60,282 nucleotides of DNA, taken from positions 56,491 through 116,772 of the forward strand of contig JBNGIQ010006038.1 in the NCBI GenBank assembly GCA_049999765.1. The letters are read 5' to 3'. Below the pieces are notes generated by a model, which worked only from the letters and a program-made list of their open reading frames with translations, was not told where the DNA came from and searched no databases. The translations under genes and the position numbers were made by a program. Source of the DNA: Phaeoceros laevis. Taxonomy: Eukaryota; Anthocerotophyta; Anthocerotopsida; Notothyladales. Below are positions 1-10,806 of the stretch, piece after piece (position 1 is the first letter of the stretch; each line of letters starts with the position of its first letter).

Positions 1-2056
1 ATGAGGATCTAGTGGCGAAGGTGTCGAGATTTGTGTCTGCCAAAAGTCAAGCTCGGATAAGGCTGGTTTTTAAGCAGTGGAAACTCTTCTGGGCTCCTCC
101 AAATTCATTGAAAAAAGCGCATGCATAGCCTTTGCACGCCGTCCTGCCGGTTGTATGTTCATGGTTAGGCAAATGAACAGACCACGGTGTGCTGATGCAC
201 ATTATTTTGCAGTTTCAGAATACGATTTTGCGTAGAGTTTATAGGATCTGATTAGATTAGGAGTTCTTCATAGCTTGCCGAACAATTGGCAGACTAAACC
301 GGCCGTGATAAAATGGGGGGTGGGCGTGACTTGTGACCATGATAGAATAAGGGAAAATGTAATAGTGAAACTCGTCCTCCACTGGAGGTGCCCGTTGCTT
401 GCCAGGCAACCTCTTCCCATTGTCCATTCTAGAAACATGCAAGCATGATTAGGAATATGTTTAATTAGCACATCGTTCCCATTTCCGGGAGCTGAGCTTG
501 TTTTTTTGGCCATTCTGGACATAGCAGGGTCCTTACATTAAGTCGGGAACGCGGCCTTCCCGCATGGTTGGGTCATCGCCCAGATCGACAAAAGATTCCA
601 TTCATAGCACGCCATCCTCCAGAAAAATATGTTTGCAAGAAAACAAATGCACGCAGCCAAATAAAACGAACGCACGCAAGTATTCAACTCTGCACCAGGA
701 GCCTGAACCAAACACCCCCACTATTGAAGTCTCGCCTGAACAGCAACACCTCAAGCATGATTAGCACTATATCCATTTCCCAAGTTCGAAGATGCATTTT
801 TGACGAGTATGGAAAGAACATTGCAAGCTTGTAAGGCATGTTTGCCATAAAAAACGACACACTTGTTTGAAGGGCAACATTGCAAAAAGTAGAAGCCCTG
901 AACTTAAGGCCCAAACTCAAGGTCAGTTTGTTTGGCATAATTTATTTGAACTCAAGACTATACAAGCAACTAGTTTAGTTTGTGTATAGCCTTAGGCTAG
1001 TTAGGCACAAACTAGGCAGGCCAGTTTAGATTGTATTTGGCCTCTAGGTTAGTTACACACAAACTAGGCTACCTAGTTTAATTTTCTTGTGAAAGGACGA
1101 GAATTGCGATCGCATGAAAAGAGAGATAACGGCCGCGGGTAGGTACAGATTCTGGAAATTTGCCACGGCATCAGTTCGGCAACCTTCAAGCCAAAATGTT
1201 TAATGTGTTCTTTAGTATGGTTGGCGTCTGTGCTGCCATCTGCACCGCCGCTTTCGCGAAGTGCTTGCGAAAACCCGACATTGAGGACTAGTGGCATCAA
1301 TTAGTCTCTTTCACATCATGAAGTTGACAAGAAAGATGGGTAAAAAGAGGCATTGCATTGCAATTGGCTAGTAGTGAGATGTGAAGACCCCTGCGTAGAC
1401 GTACACCTTGCTACATGCAATCTGTTTTGTAGCTACATGAAATAAGGGTAATCTATATTAGGTATAAAAATCGGGCCCCCAACCTATGTACGACTCTCTT
1501 TTTTACGGAGGACATATAGCTCTCGAGTCTCGTTTGCACGCTTCTTACGCTCCGCACGTGGAGTGCTAGGCGGGCCCGCTATCGCCACAATTGCAACCAC
1601 GAGTGTGAATGGAGGCTAGCACCGAGGCGAAGGTGGTGGAGTATAATTTCATGCGCTTCGAAGGAGGGGTAACTGGGGACCCAAACGCCCTCATTGCCAA
1701 ATGTCCGCCGTTAGGTGAGTCATCAACCTCCAACCTGTCAGGTGAGCGAGGCTGGCTAGGTAGCCCAGGCAGCTCCTGTGAGTCCTCGACGCGTTGCTCC
1801 AAGTCCGGCGAGCCCTCATAGGCTGAGCTCTGCACCACCCCATGAATAGGGTGCACCTCCACCACACCCTGAGCAGAGTCTTCCTCCAGCACACTGTCCA
1901 AGGTACCCTCTACAAAATCTCATGCTGGGCCCTCCACTTCTTGAGTTCCATATGCCGGAGCCTCGTGCACTGAGTTGACAAAACATATAGTTATCAAACA
2001 TGTCACATACCAAGGAACTCAGAAAGGCCAATAGACAAATAATAGAATACCTGGCA
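1..2056. other. Intergenic; no gene recognised
   Basis: No reading frame here has recognisable domains, and the short open frames overlap on both strands without a convincing start or splice pattern. A frame on the minus strand at 1566-1901 is low in complexity and lies downstream of the decayed exon at 2057-2367, so it may be a further remnant of the same gene. The imperfect repeat at 970-1073 is listed separately. Confidence 0.6.
970..1073. repeat. Imperfect tandem duplication, about 52 bp x2
   Basis: Two adjacent diverged copies share the order CTAGTTTAG / TTGT / GGC..AGGTTAGTTA / CACAAACTAGGC. The block is AT-rich and non-coding. It looks like an old local duplication; no function is visible. 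Confidence 0.55.
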
Positions 2057-2367
2057 CTAGACCGAGTTCCGAATGCGTTTAGATAGACCATCTTTCTCCT
2101 GATGCTTGGCCTCCAGCTTGACTTCGAGTTTTCTCTCGTCCCGTTCATGCAAGTGAGTCCGGGATCCGACCATTTGTAAAAGTGATAGCTTCCACTCATA
2201 AAAATTAGTCCTAATCCTATCAAGCTCAGCCACAATGGCTCATTCCTCTTCCTCCAACCTCATGTATTCATTAGTATGTCTCTCAAACTCCCTACTAAGA
2301 AGAGTGTAATATTTCCTCTTAGCAAAACTGAAGTCTTCTATGCACTGGGCAAGTTCTCTACTAATAT
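2057..2367 (-). pseudogene. Decayed coiled-coil exon with in-frame TGA
   Basis: Read on the minus strand, a plausible acceptor (TTTTCTATAG) at 2368 opens a frame of about 100 codons that ends at a TAG (2057-2059). It encodes a charged, heptad-like protein with segments such as KRKYYTLLSREFERH and RDERKLEVKLEAKHQ. A single TGA at 2240-2242 interrupts it; the frame and composition continue unchanged on both sides. This looks like one exon of a coiled-coil protein, possibly the C-terminal part of a transposon-associated or trihelix-like factor, now a pseudogene. The family is not identified. A sequencing error at the TGA is the main alternative. Confidence 0.4.
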
Positions 2368-3594
2368 CTATAGAAAACAGAAATGTAAACAAACACACAG
2401 GTCGCTGGAGAAAAATGCGACACCAAAGCTCAAAACCATCAGCAGCTGGAGAATGGCGTACGGAGGATCAGTGAGAGTGCAGACCTGGAGGAAGGAGAAG
2501 AAGAGCGCAGACTTGGAGGAAGGAGAGAGACAGAGGAGAACACTCCTAATGCTTGCGCTCTGAATGTGGAGACGATGGAGAGGGCCGATCCTAAGTAGGG
2601 AAGATTCTAGAGGGCGGCCTGCAACGCCTATTCTCGCTTTAGGACATGCTCTTAAAATGGGTAGCCGTCAAATATGGCGACCCTCCTGCCCTCTCACTCT
2701 CACCCATCTATTCAAAGCCTACCTTTATACTGACAGGGCCCACATGAGCTTCAGCCTCCGCCGGCGATGGATAAACACTGAAAGGAATCAACTCATTGTG
2801 CGGAAAGCGAGAATGAGGTATTGCACCAAATACCTGATAAAAAACACTTGGGAGAGGGCAGGCTCGGGCCCCGCCCTGTTCATCATTTTTGGCAAACACA
2901 TTTGACTTCAACCCACATGTGCACACGAGATGGGTATGGGACAACTACTAGGGTGGGGTGGTGCCCAATGCAAACTTGTTTTCAAATGTGTTGTGCCAAG
3001 AATGAGGGTCCTCTCTCCCTTGTGCCTCTCCCCTCTCCTCTCTCCCCTCTCCATACCATGCCACCTGGCCGCGCGACGAGCGAGCGCCCAGGGCTACCCC
3101 TCCCTTTCTCTTCAAGTTGCTCTTTCCTTGATACTGCCGCGTGCTTTTTGGATTGGGCCGACTGGCACTGGGTACCCGCGTGCCCGTGTTAGAGGGGCGG
3201 GGGCGGGTGTGACGAGTAAGAAGTTATTATTAGAGGAGGGGAAGGCGAGAAGGCCCGGCCGGTGGTGGTACGGTCTTTTGCCCCCCCCTCGCCCTTCCGC
3301 CCGCTTGTTTTGGACGGCCTGCCGCGTGAATTTGCATCACGGACAACATTCAATAACAGACAGTAGTGCTTTGGTCACCACCGCCTGGCTGGGGCCGGGC
3401 AGGTCCTAGGTAGTCCCTTTGCCCCGGCCCGGTGTGGTCCTGCCTGGGGTCTTTTAGTTTCTTGCTTGGTGTGTGTGTGTGAGTACTTGATACATTCCCT
3501 TACGCGAAGCATTTGGGGTCAGTGGGGTTTCTCGACTAGTCGCTGCTGCCACTCGCCTACCACCACGGGGTCATTAATCAAGGGCTCAGTATAT
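2368..3594. other. Intergenic; no gene recognised
   Basis: The stretch contains a polypyrimidine microsatellite-like tract at about 3009-3052, a GC-rich block at 3060-3420 and a short GT run near 3470. Nothing resembling a gene is visible. Confidence 0.6.
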
Positions 3595-3847
3595 GTTAAC
3601 CGGCCACGAAGTGGCCGCTTATATGGCCGCTGGCCGTTAACAAACGTAACCAGCACTTCCGAGACATAACTAGGCGCGCCGTCGAGACATGATCGGGCAG
3701 CCGGAGAGGCCCCACCGCCTGCCCGATTCCCTGCCCGATGCAAGCCTGCTCGGAAAGGTATTTAACACGTGGCCTTGACTTAATGGCTGCCCGGCACCTA
3801 ACCTATATGCCCGGTTCATAACCTGTGTGCCCGGCACGTAACTCTGT
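3595..3847. repeat. Nested inverted repeat plus three 20-bp units
   Basis: Positions 3595-3606 (GTTAACCGGCCA) pair with 3631-3641 with one base missing. Inside them, GGCCAC-gaa-GTGGCC at 3602-3616 is a perfect hairpin. Downstream, three 20-bp units starting TGCCCGG begin at 3788, 3808 and 3828. The block resembles the end of a small DNA element, but no transposase or target duplication is visible. Confidence 0.5.
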
Positions 3848-4016
3848 CGAAGGGCCGAGCCGACTGCCGGATCATGTAGAGCCGGCGTGCCTCGTTACAT
3901 ATGTCGAGGAAGTGCTTGTTACGAGACTTCTTCTTAGCAGTGTGGTCTTTACCCCAAGAAGAATTATTTTTTTGATTGAAGCACGGTACCCAATCTCGAA
4001 AACAATGGGCGGAAAT

Positions 4017-4483
4017 GCTTTTTTAACAAACATCCTTTCCAAATGGCGGGGAACATCAGGTACATGTGCAGGTGGGTGTCCACTGTGGAAGCTGAGCATC
4101 GGCGTAATGTGCAAGTAAGTAGGCACACTAACAATAGTACAGGAAAAAAAGCCAGTCGAATCGACAGCAAAGCTCTCAAGTGCCCTTCAATCAATGCATA
4201 AAATTCTTATTAACGGTCCCTTTCAGAAAAGGCATCCGCATCCGCTTTTTTAACAAGCAGCCTTTCCAAATGGCGGGGAACATCGGATACATGTGCAGGT
4301 GGGTGTCCACTGTGGAAGTTGAGCATCGGCGTAATGTCATGTGCATTACTAATGTGCAAGTAAGCCAGACACACTAACATAGTACAGGAAAAAAAGCCAA
4401 TCGAATTGACAGCAAAGCTCCTGCACTTCAATCAATGCATCAATTCTTATTAACAGTCCCTTTCAGGAAAGGCATCCGCATCC
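4017..4483. repeat. 227-bp direct repeat, two copies
   Basis: Copy 1 starts at 4017 and copy 2 at 4244, both with GCTTTTTTAACAA. Long stretches agree (for example CAGGTGGGTGTCCACTGTGG), with one small insertion in copy 2. The right end of copy 2 overlaps the last codons of the decayed minus-strand gene at 4440-5030, so the unit appears to be the duplicated 3' flank of that gene. Confidence 0.75.
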
Positions 4484-5030
4484 TATCTCTACAGAGAAGC
4501 TGAAACAGGTCGTTCATCTGCTGCTCCAAGGCGAGTGTCCCTTCTTGCAGTTTTCTTGCGGAGGCCCACAAGATTTGAACCAGGTTCCCAAGGTCTTCGA
4601 CTTGCTCCGGCGAAAGAGGGTGGGAGAGCAAGGAGTCAAGGAAACGGTGCACCCTGCAGACGGCCATCTCCACGAGTTCCAGCTCTTGCAGCAAAGGGCA
4701 CCAACTGTGGGAGGCCGAGGAAAAGGTCCTCGAGACCGCGCCCTGGGCATCGTGTGTTGCTCCATCGCCGTGTGGTCCAACACGCACCCGCTCAAGTCGG
4801 TTAGAGCCGAGGACCACAGCGGTTCATAGTGGTGGATCACTTAGGGCGGCGTGCGAAGTTGCGGTCCAGGCCCGGGGTGCGCAAGTCTATGGCGGCCTCA
4901 ATAACTTCGCAGTGTAGTTGGTGGCCTTCTTGGCCCCGTAGAAGGCCGCCTGGAAGCAATGGCCCTGGATGGCCACGTAGGGCTTGGGATCCCTCAACGG
5001 GTCCCCATAGATGCGCAGCAGTTTCGAATC
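4440..5030 (-). pseudogene. Frameshifted protein-coding remnant, family unresolved
   Basis: On the minus strand a plausible acceptor (TTGGTGATAG) at about 5031 opens a frame with conserved-looking segments such as YGDPLRDPKPYVAIQGHCFQ and FYGAKKATNY. An extra AC dinucleotide then shifts the frame into EVIEAAIDLRTPGLDRNF. After further frame changes a third frame gives LLQELELVEMAVCRVHRF and SARKLQEGTLALEQQM before a stop at 4440. At least two shifts and several stops separate the blocks, so it cannot be functional as written. The helical C-terminal block loosely resembles BYPASS1/ROH1-type or FUSC/ALMT-type plant proteins; this assignment is weak. Confidence 0.45.
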
Positions 5031-5230
5031 CCTATCACCAAACAAAACAAGGTTTACCGTGTGGCATCCTTTCTGCTCGTACGAATAACGATATTTAGTG
5101 ACGGGTAGGGCCTTATAATGGGGACAAGCAGCACCATAATTAAAAGTGATCGTTAATGTAACATTTGGATGAGAAACGGTTTAGGATTATCAGTTAGGAC
5201 GCCAATGACTATTTAAGGTGTAGTACTTAT

Positions 5231-6016
5231 ATGATGGTTATAAGGAAGAAGAATGGACTTTGGTCACGGATTGTGGCTGCCTGCACCAGGCACACAATCC
5301 AAGGTGGATGACAAGGTTCATAGAGATTCGAAGGCATGAATGAAAAACCTCCTGAAGTGTCAACACTTCTAAGATAGATTAATAGATTAATTTGGAGTAA
5401 TAACATGTACGTCACGTCTTTTTGATAAGAAGTACATGACGGTTGTAAGGAAAGAAGAATGGACTTTGGTCAGGGGTTGTGGTGGCCTATAGCACGCACA
5501 GAATCCATGGTGGATGACAAGGTTCATAGAGATTCCAAGTCATGAATAAAAAACCTCCTGAAGTGTCCGCACTTCTAAGATAGATTAATAGATTAATTTG
5601 GAGTAATAACATGTACATCACGACCTTTTGGATAAGAAGTTCATGATGGTTATAAGGAAAGAAGAATGGACTTTGGTCACAGGTTGTCGCGGCCTGCACT
5701 AGGCACACAATCCAAGGTGGATGACAAGGTTCACAGAGATTCTAAGGCATGAATGAAAAACCTCCTGAAGTGTCAGCACTTCTAAGATAGACTAATAGAT
5801 TGATTTGGAGTATAACATGTACGTCACGTCCTTTTGGATAAGAAGTACGTGACGGTTGTAAGGAAAGAAGAATGGACTTTAGTCATGGGTTGTGGCGGCC
5901 TGCATGAGGCACACAATCCAAGGTGGATGACAAGGTTCATAAAGATTCCAAGGCATGAATGAAAAACTTCCAAAACTTCCTGAAGTGTCAGCACTTCTAA
6001 GATAGATTAATAGATT
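5231..6016. repeat. 206-bp tandem array, about 3.8 copies
   Basis: Units start at 5231, 5436, 5643 and 5849 (period 205-207 bp), each beginning ATGA(T/C)GGTT(A/G)TAAGG and ending near AAGTACATG. Conserved inner words include GAATGGACTTTGGTCA and GGTGGATGACAAGGTTCAT. Copy 4 carries a small insertion before CTTCCTGAAGTG and stops near 6016. No coding frame is conserved across units. This is a local satellite-like array. Confidence 0.9.
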
Positions 6017-7572
6017 ATCGAAAACGTGAGTAGGGTGCTTTCAATGTTTTAAATTGAAAAAAAATATATATAGAAGTTAACGGTAGGACTACATCCAGGA
6101 TCGCCAAGGCCGCGTGTGCACCTAGGAGGCCATGGCTGCATGCCTTCTTGAAGGCCATGGCCACGTGCGCCTCCCTTGAAGGCCATGGCCGTGAGCACCC
6201 TGGAAGGCCTTCCTTGCACACTGGCCTAGCAGCCCAAGACACGGCCACCCTACGTTGGGGTTTCGCACCCTAAGTTCAGGTGTTGAGAAACGTCAACTTA
6301 AGGCCAACTTATTTCTTGGATTGATCAACATTGTATGGAGAAAAAGAAGAAAAAAAGGACCTTCACCTTTTTACATATCAAGTCATAATAAATTGATTTG
6401 AGAAGCCCTCTAATGCACGCAAGCAAGCTATGAGCACGCTCGCAAGAGCAATAGTGTAAGGCTGGTTTTCCACTAGCTTTGGTATAAATATTTTGCGCGC
6501 TCTGATTGGACAGCGAGCCTTTATTTCGTTCCTATGCGTTTCCACTCGGTTTTATACCTTTGCTCTGCTATGGGGCGCCTACTCAGCGCTCCTGACAGGC
6601 GCCCGCGAAAAAAGCCCACACAATCCTTTTTCCGCGGAGGCTCAGTGCGCACGAATGACAGCCCTCCATGCTGGACGCCACCAATGAGGGACCTCCATAC
6701 TGGGATGAGCAAGGATGATTAAACAGAGTGAATTTCAATGAAAAGAGCACTTGATGTGGTGAAAAAGTGCCACGTATCGGGGTCCGCGTACGTGGCATGC
6801 CAGCTCCATTGTGAAATCGTTCCACCATGAAGCAAGATAATGCTTTGTAGCCGCTCTGAAGCCTTTGAGTTGAGCCACTAACGACAACATGACGATATGG
6901 GATGGCATAACAACTGTATGTGGAGCGTACATGCAATGGGCCTTGTCCATCGTCCAACCAGCGAAGACTGTTCGGGACGCTGGACGTATTATTATTGGAG
7001 CCATCCCCTACCGTTTTAGACTATCCGAAAAAAGGAAAGAACGTCTGACCATCAGGTGCCGCGAGTGGTGCTGCGTGGAGTCAGCCGGGAGCGGCCCCCG
7101 CTCCCAATAACTGCCGTCCCATTCTATTCTATCCCAACCGCCAGAACGCGCTACAGACGCCGTCCCGCCCAGCCTGTCTAAAATAAGCGGCGGTTGACAA
7201 CCCGCGACGGAAAAGATCCACTACCCGGTGGTTGGCCGAACGTGGCTTGCAAAGAGCTCCGAGTCCACGTTCCGGCCCGGCCCAAGCGCCGGCCATGGCC
7301 GCAGAGGCGCCCTACTCTACTCGCTTCCTATTTCAGTCGCCCGCGCGGGCACCTGGCGCTCGATAAATGTGTCACAGTGCGCCTCATCTTCTTCTCCCAG
7401 CGGTGCTCCTTGCAGATCACACTCTGCCTTAGCAGCGCTCCTCCCAAACAGATCCGGATCGGAAGCAGCTCCGCTCTGGACAGCTCTTGCAATGTCTTCC
7501 CGGCGCCTGCGCTAACCCAGCCAAAGCGCTCGCATCGATCGATCTTCACCGACCTATGCGGCAGCAGCAGCA
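6017..7572. other. Intergenic, includes upstream region of the beta-helix gene
   Basis: The word GGCCATGGCC or a close variant recurs three times between about 6129 and 6192. Short frames at 6490-7000 run on both strands and show no recognisable domain. The last 450 bp before 7573 are GC-rich and probably hold the promoter and leader of the beta-helix gene, but no canonical TATA box is evident. Confidence 0.5.
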
Positions 7573-9345
7573 ATGGCGCCCGTTCTCCGCCTTCTCCTGC
7601 TGGCTGCGGCCGTCTGCTCGTTCCTGCCTCCTCCAGCGGCTCAAGGTGCGTCTTCCTTTCGTTCTTTCTTGCTCAGAATCAACAATGTCTGTCATTTGGC
7701 TGTGGCGCTTGCTTGCTTCCAAGATCGCGCGCTAACCCATCTTCTTCTTCTTCTGTTCCTCGCAGCTGCCGGCCCCTGCTCTTCCACGGCCGTCACCATC
7801 CCCGTGACGGCCCTGAGCCACATCTACTCGCGGCTAAGCTACTCGGCGACGCAAACCGTGAAGCTGGTGCTGCAGAAGAATATGTACCTCAGCGCCGCGA
7901 TCAAGCTCGGTGCCGGGTTCTCCTGCACCATCTTCACCTCCGCGGGCGGCAAAGCGTCCTCCCCGGGCGGGTACATCATCGGCTACTCCAAACCGGGGCC
8001 GTACCCGCTGGTGTGGGTTTCGGACGTCTCCAACGTGGTGATCACCAAGATCACCTTCCAGGTCCCGGACAGCAAACCGATGTGCGGGCAGTCGGATCTC
8101 GGGCCAGAAGCCGGGTACGGATCGGCGTTGCCCTGCCCGGCGCTCTTCGTTTTCCGGGCGTGGGGCGTCACCGTCTCCCACGTCGCGTTCAACGGCGGCA
8201 GATTGGACGTGTTCCGCGTCACCCAGTCCCGGATCCAGGCGTCGTCCTTTAACCTGGACGTGGCTAACCTGGCCGGGCTCCGGATAGGCTACGCCGGGGA
8301 CGGCCCTAATCTGGTGAAGTCACAGGTAGTGGTGGAGAACAACAAGTTCCGCGGCGGGACGGAGGGAGTGCTGCTCTTCCGAGGCGCGGTGGGAGTCACG
8401 GTACGGAACAACGATTTCGCTAACCATCACTTCACGGCCATCCAGTGCGGCAGCGGGACGTCCAACGTCGGCGACTGCATGCTCAACTCGTACCTCCAGA
8501 ACTACGTCGAGTTCGAACCGGGGTACGCCCCGCTGCTGGACTCCTCCGGGTTCTACTTCGACACGCACTGGTTCAACCCCGGTAACTACCTCTCGTGCAA
8601 CTACGTGGTGCGCGGGCGCCACTGCCTGTACCTGGACTACACTTCGTCCGGGGTCGTGGTCGAGGGCCACGTCTGCGCGCACAACTTGGACGGGGTGAAG
8701 ATCAACGCCGGTCACAGTAACCTCGTCTCCAGCGTGGTTACCATCAACCACACGGAGTGCGGGGGGTGGATGTCCTGCCAGAACAACGACGTCAACAACT
8801 GCCTACCCGGCCGGATAGGCGCGACGTGGGAGGCTATCCGGCGTAGCTCCTTGGACAGCCCCGCGGTGCGGCAGGCGTACCCGTTTATGGCGGCGATATG
8901 TAAGCAGACCACGGCGCGGGGGTTGGCGTGTAACAGCGGCAGCGTCCCGGCTAGCACGTCCGGGGCGTGTAGTGGGATTCCCACGGACAACTCGATTCAG
9001 CTAAGCATTGTGGACTCGCGGAGGAAGGCGCCGTGGCACGAACCCAAGTACACTTTCTGTGACGGGTTTCCGAACGTGCCGAAGATGAACACGCTGAGTT
9101 ACCAGTACTACTACACGGCGGAGAACGTGTTGCCCAAGGGGCAGGTAAGCCCGCCGTGGGCTAACGTCGCGTTTCGGGACCGGGCGGGGGGGGATTTCGG
9201 GTTGAACCCGAGCTCTGTGATTTGGAAGCAGTACCCGGGGTTCAAGTCGTGTCCCAGGACCAAGGTGGGAGCGAGTCAGGTTGCTGATGACGCGGCGTTC
9301 AAGTACTTCAGTGTGTGGAGGACGGTGCCGCTGAGCTACACTTAA
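7573..9345 (+). CDS. Secreted right-handed beta-helix protein
   Basis: Two exons, 7573-7645 and 7766-9345, encode about 550 residues. The first exon is a signal peptide (MAPVLRLLLLAAAVCSFLPP). The 120-bp intron (GTGCGT...CTCGCAG) is a multiple of three without stops, so unspliced RNA would stay in frame. The mature protein has short repeated beta-strand rungs such as SNVVITKITF, WGVTVSHVAF and VGVTVRNNDF, typical of right-handed parallel beta-helix (pectate-lyase-like) folds. Many cysteines suggest disulphides and an extracellular location. The family is not one I can name; a cell-wall polysaccharide lyase, epimerase or hydrolase role is possible, but no catalytic set was recognised. The exon is GC-rich compared with its flanks. 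Confidence 0.8.
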   Translation: MAPVLRLLLLAAAVCSFLPPPAAQGASSFRSFLLRINNVCHLAVALACFQDRALTHLLLLLFLAAAGPCSSTAVTIPVTALSHIYSRLSYSATQTVKLVLQKNMYLSAAIKLGAGFSCTIFTSAGGKASSPGGYIIGYSKPGPYPLVWVSDVSNVVITKITFQVPDSKPMCGQSDLGPEAGYGSALPCPALFVFRAWGVTVSHVAFNGGRLDVFRVTQSRIQASSFNLDVANLAGLRIGYAGDGPNLVKSQVVVENNKFRGGTEGVLLFRGAVGVTVRNNDFANHHFTAIQCGSGTSNVGDCMLNSYLQNYVEFEPGYAPLLDSSGFYFDTHWFNPGNYLSCNYVVRGRHCLYLDYTSSGVVVEGHVCAHNLDGVKINAGHSNLVSSVVTINHTECGGWMSCQNNDVNNCLPGRIGATWEAIRRSSLDSPAVRQAYPFMAAICKQTTARGLACNSGSVPASTSGACSGIPTDNSIQLSIVDSRRKAPWHEPKYTFCDGFPNVPKMNTLSYQYYYTAENVLPKGQVSPPWANVAFRDRAGGDFGLNPSSVIWKQYPGFKSCPRTKVGASQVADDAAFKYFSVWRTVPLSYT

Positions 9346-10440
9346 GTGCTGGCTGGCTGGCTGGTAGTACGGATCCATGAGGAAACGGAAGAGGAGTGGT
9401 ACGGATGAGGAAGTGGAAGAGGATGAAGGTTTGCTGGCAGTTGTAGTTTTAGTTGAAGGATTTTTCAAATTGTAGCATGAGTGTAGCATATGTAGCTGTT
9501 AACTAGTACATGAATGAATGTGACATGGATGTTCAGATTTTTTTCGCTTCACAAAATTGGGTGAAGCTGGCTGCTTTGATGAGGATGGGTCCTAACAACT
9601 AGTGGATCCTTTTCTTCTCAAGATTGGAAGAAAGTGTGTTTCAGGACGAGTTGTTTAATATGGGTTGAAAATTTCGGCCGGTTGGAGTTGTCCAATCTGA
9701 GCTGAAATGAACCTGTAGCAATGTTTGTTTGAATGAACAACGAGTTGCAGATTGCAAACTTGTGCAAGTTTGCTTGTAAGAAGTAGGAGGAGGAACAGGT
9801 GATGAGTTTGATTGTGGCTCATTTTTCATTGAATAAGAGGAACAATCCTGAGCGGAAGTGCAAGACATTAACAAATGGCCAGAAAGCTGGAAGTCGTTGA
9901 ACCGACTCCCTGTAGCCATTTTTGCACGATCGCTCCATTGGTGGAACAAACAGTACACTACATGCAGAAGCACTGCCAGATTGCAACCACCAATCGGTAA
10001 TTGTGAAGAAAGCTTCTGGACAACAGTTGGTTGAGGAAGTAGTACTGAGGACTCAGAACAGGGGACCAGTTGACCTACATCAAAACGTGTGTGCCAATCG
10101 GGTTGAGTGCGCCGGAGGGAGGTGGTGGAGTTCATGCCTGTTCAGCAGCCTGTACGGTTTACACGGGGATTGGGGAATGAATTCGATCCCGCCCGGTAAA
10201 AATCTTGGCCAGCGCATTTAGTTTGCGCTCTGTGTTCACCACTTCAGAGGAGATCAATTGCTTCTCTGATCGTGGTGAGATGTGGGAGCTCGCTGTGCCA
10301 GAGCTGACGATGGAGGGGCGATCGACTCTGCGCAGCTCTGCAGTTTGAACACCCATCACGAATTCATGATCGGTCTTGAAGAGGACTTCGGGGGATCTGT
10401 GAATTGGCCTGTCGGTGCGCCGTGCGCAGTTGATAGCATC
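9346..10440. other. Intergenic; no gene recognised
   Basis: The first 250 bp probably contain the 3' UTR of the beta-helix gene. The minus-strand frame at 9641-10135 has low similarity to anything I know and may be the 3' UTR of the small secreted protein gene that ends at 10441. Confidence 0.5.
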
Positions 10441-10806
10441 TCATTTGCAGGACCCGGGAATGGTGGCATCGCACTTGACGGGCACGCCGCCTGCCGTGGA
10501 AAGAGAGAGCCGGCGGGCTGAATTCGAAGTCCTCGTGGGCTCGGGAACTTCCTGTGTCGCCTGCTGGTCCTGATTGCCCAACGCCGTCGGCTGCGCTGCC
10601 CATCCAGTGAGCCCTCGCAGGTGTAAGGTCGATGCCTGTAATCCCCCAGATTCTGACGGTTCTGGCGATGGAATTGGCGCTGGGACTGAGCTGAACAGTG
10701 CTCTCCTGAGGGGCACTCGAGCAGCCGTTGCCTGCTCCGGCATCACCGCCGCCAAGCTTAAGACCACAAACAGTAGCACAATGGCTGGGCCAGTGGAGGT
10801 CGCCAT
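10441..10806 (-). CDS. Small secreted protein, 121 aa
   Basis: A complete ATG-to-TGA frame begins with a clear signal peptide (MATSTGPAIVLLFVVLSLAA, probable cleavage after the ATAA that follows). The mature part of about 90 residues is rich in Ser, Pro and Gln with basic clusters (RVPLRR, ARRLSLS). It ends with two cysteines, KCDATIPGSCK. No known peptide family was recognised: the RALF hallmarks and the EPF cysteine pattern are both absent. It could be a peptide-hormone or apoplastic protein precursor. A splice donor near the C-terminus (CCGG|GTCCTG) could give another ending. The leader region carries a cluster of GGAAGTTCC-like words (11040-11125). Confidence 0.5.
   Translation of the reverse strand: MATSTGPAIVLLFVVLSLAAVMPEQATAARVPLRRALFSSVPAPIPSPEPSESGGLQASTLHLRGLTGWAAQPTALGNQDQQATQEVPEPTRTSNSARRLSLSTAGGVPVKCDATIPGSCK

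Noticed and set aside
2240-2242. Selenocysteine codon
   Set aside because: Land plants lack the selenocysteine machinery, and the surrounding protein is a coiled coil without a redox context.
5005-5040. tRNA-like B box (TTCGAATCC)
   Set aside because: No matching A box or cloverleaf; the sequence is codons of the decayed minus-strand gene.
7194-8252. Plus-strand frame of 352 codons overlapping the beta-helix gene
   Set aside because: It is a frame-shifted shadow of a GC-rich exon, Arg/Pro-rich without domains, and its first part is leader sequence.
10441-10806. RALF peptide call suggested by the letters RRALF
   Set aside because: The YISY-type motif and four-cysteine C-terminus of RALF peptides are absent.
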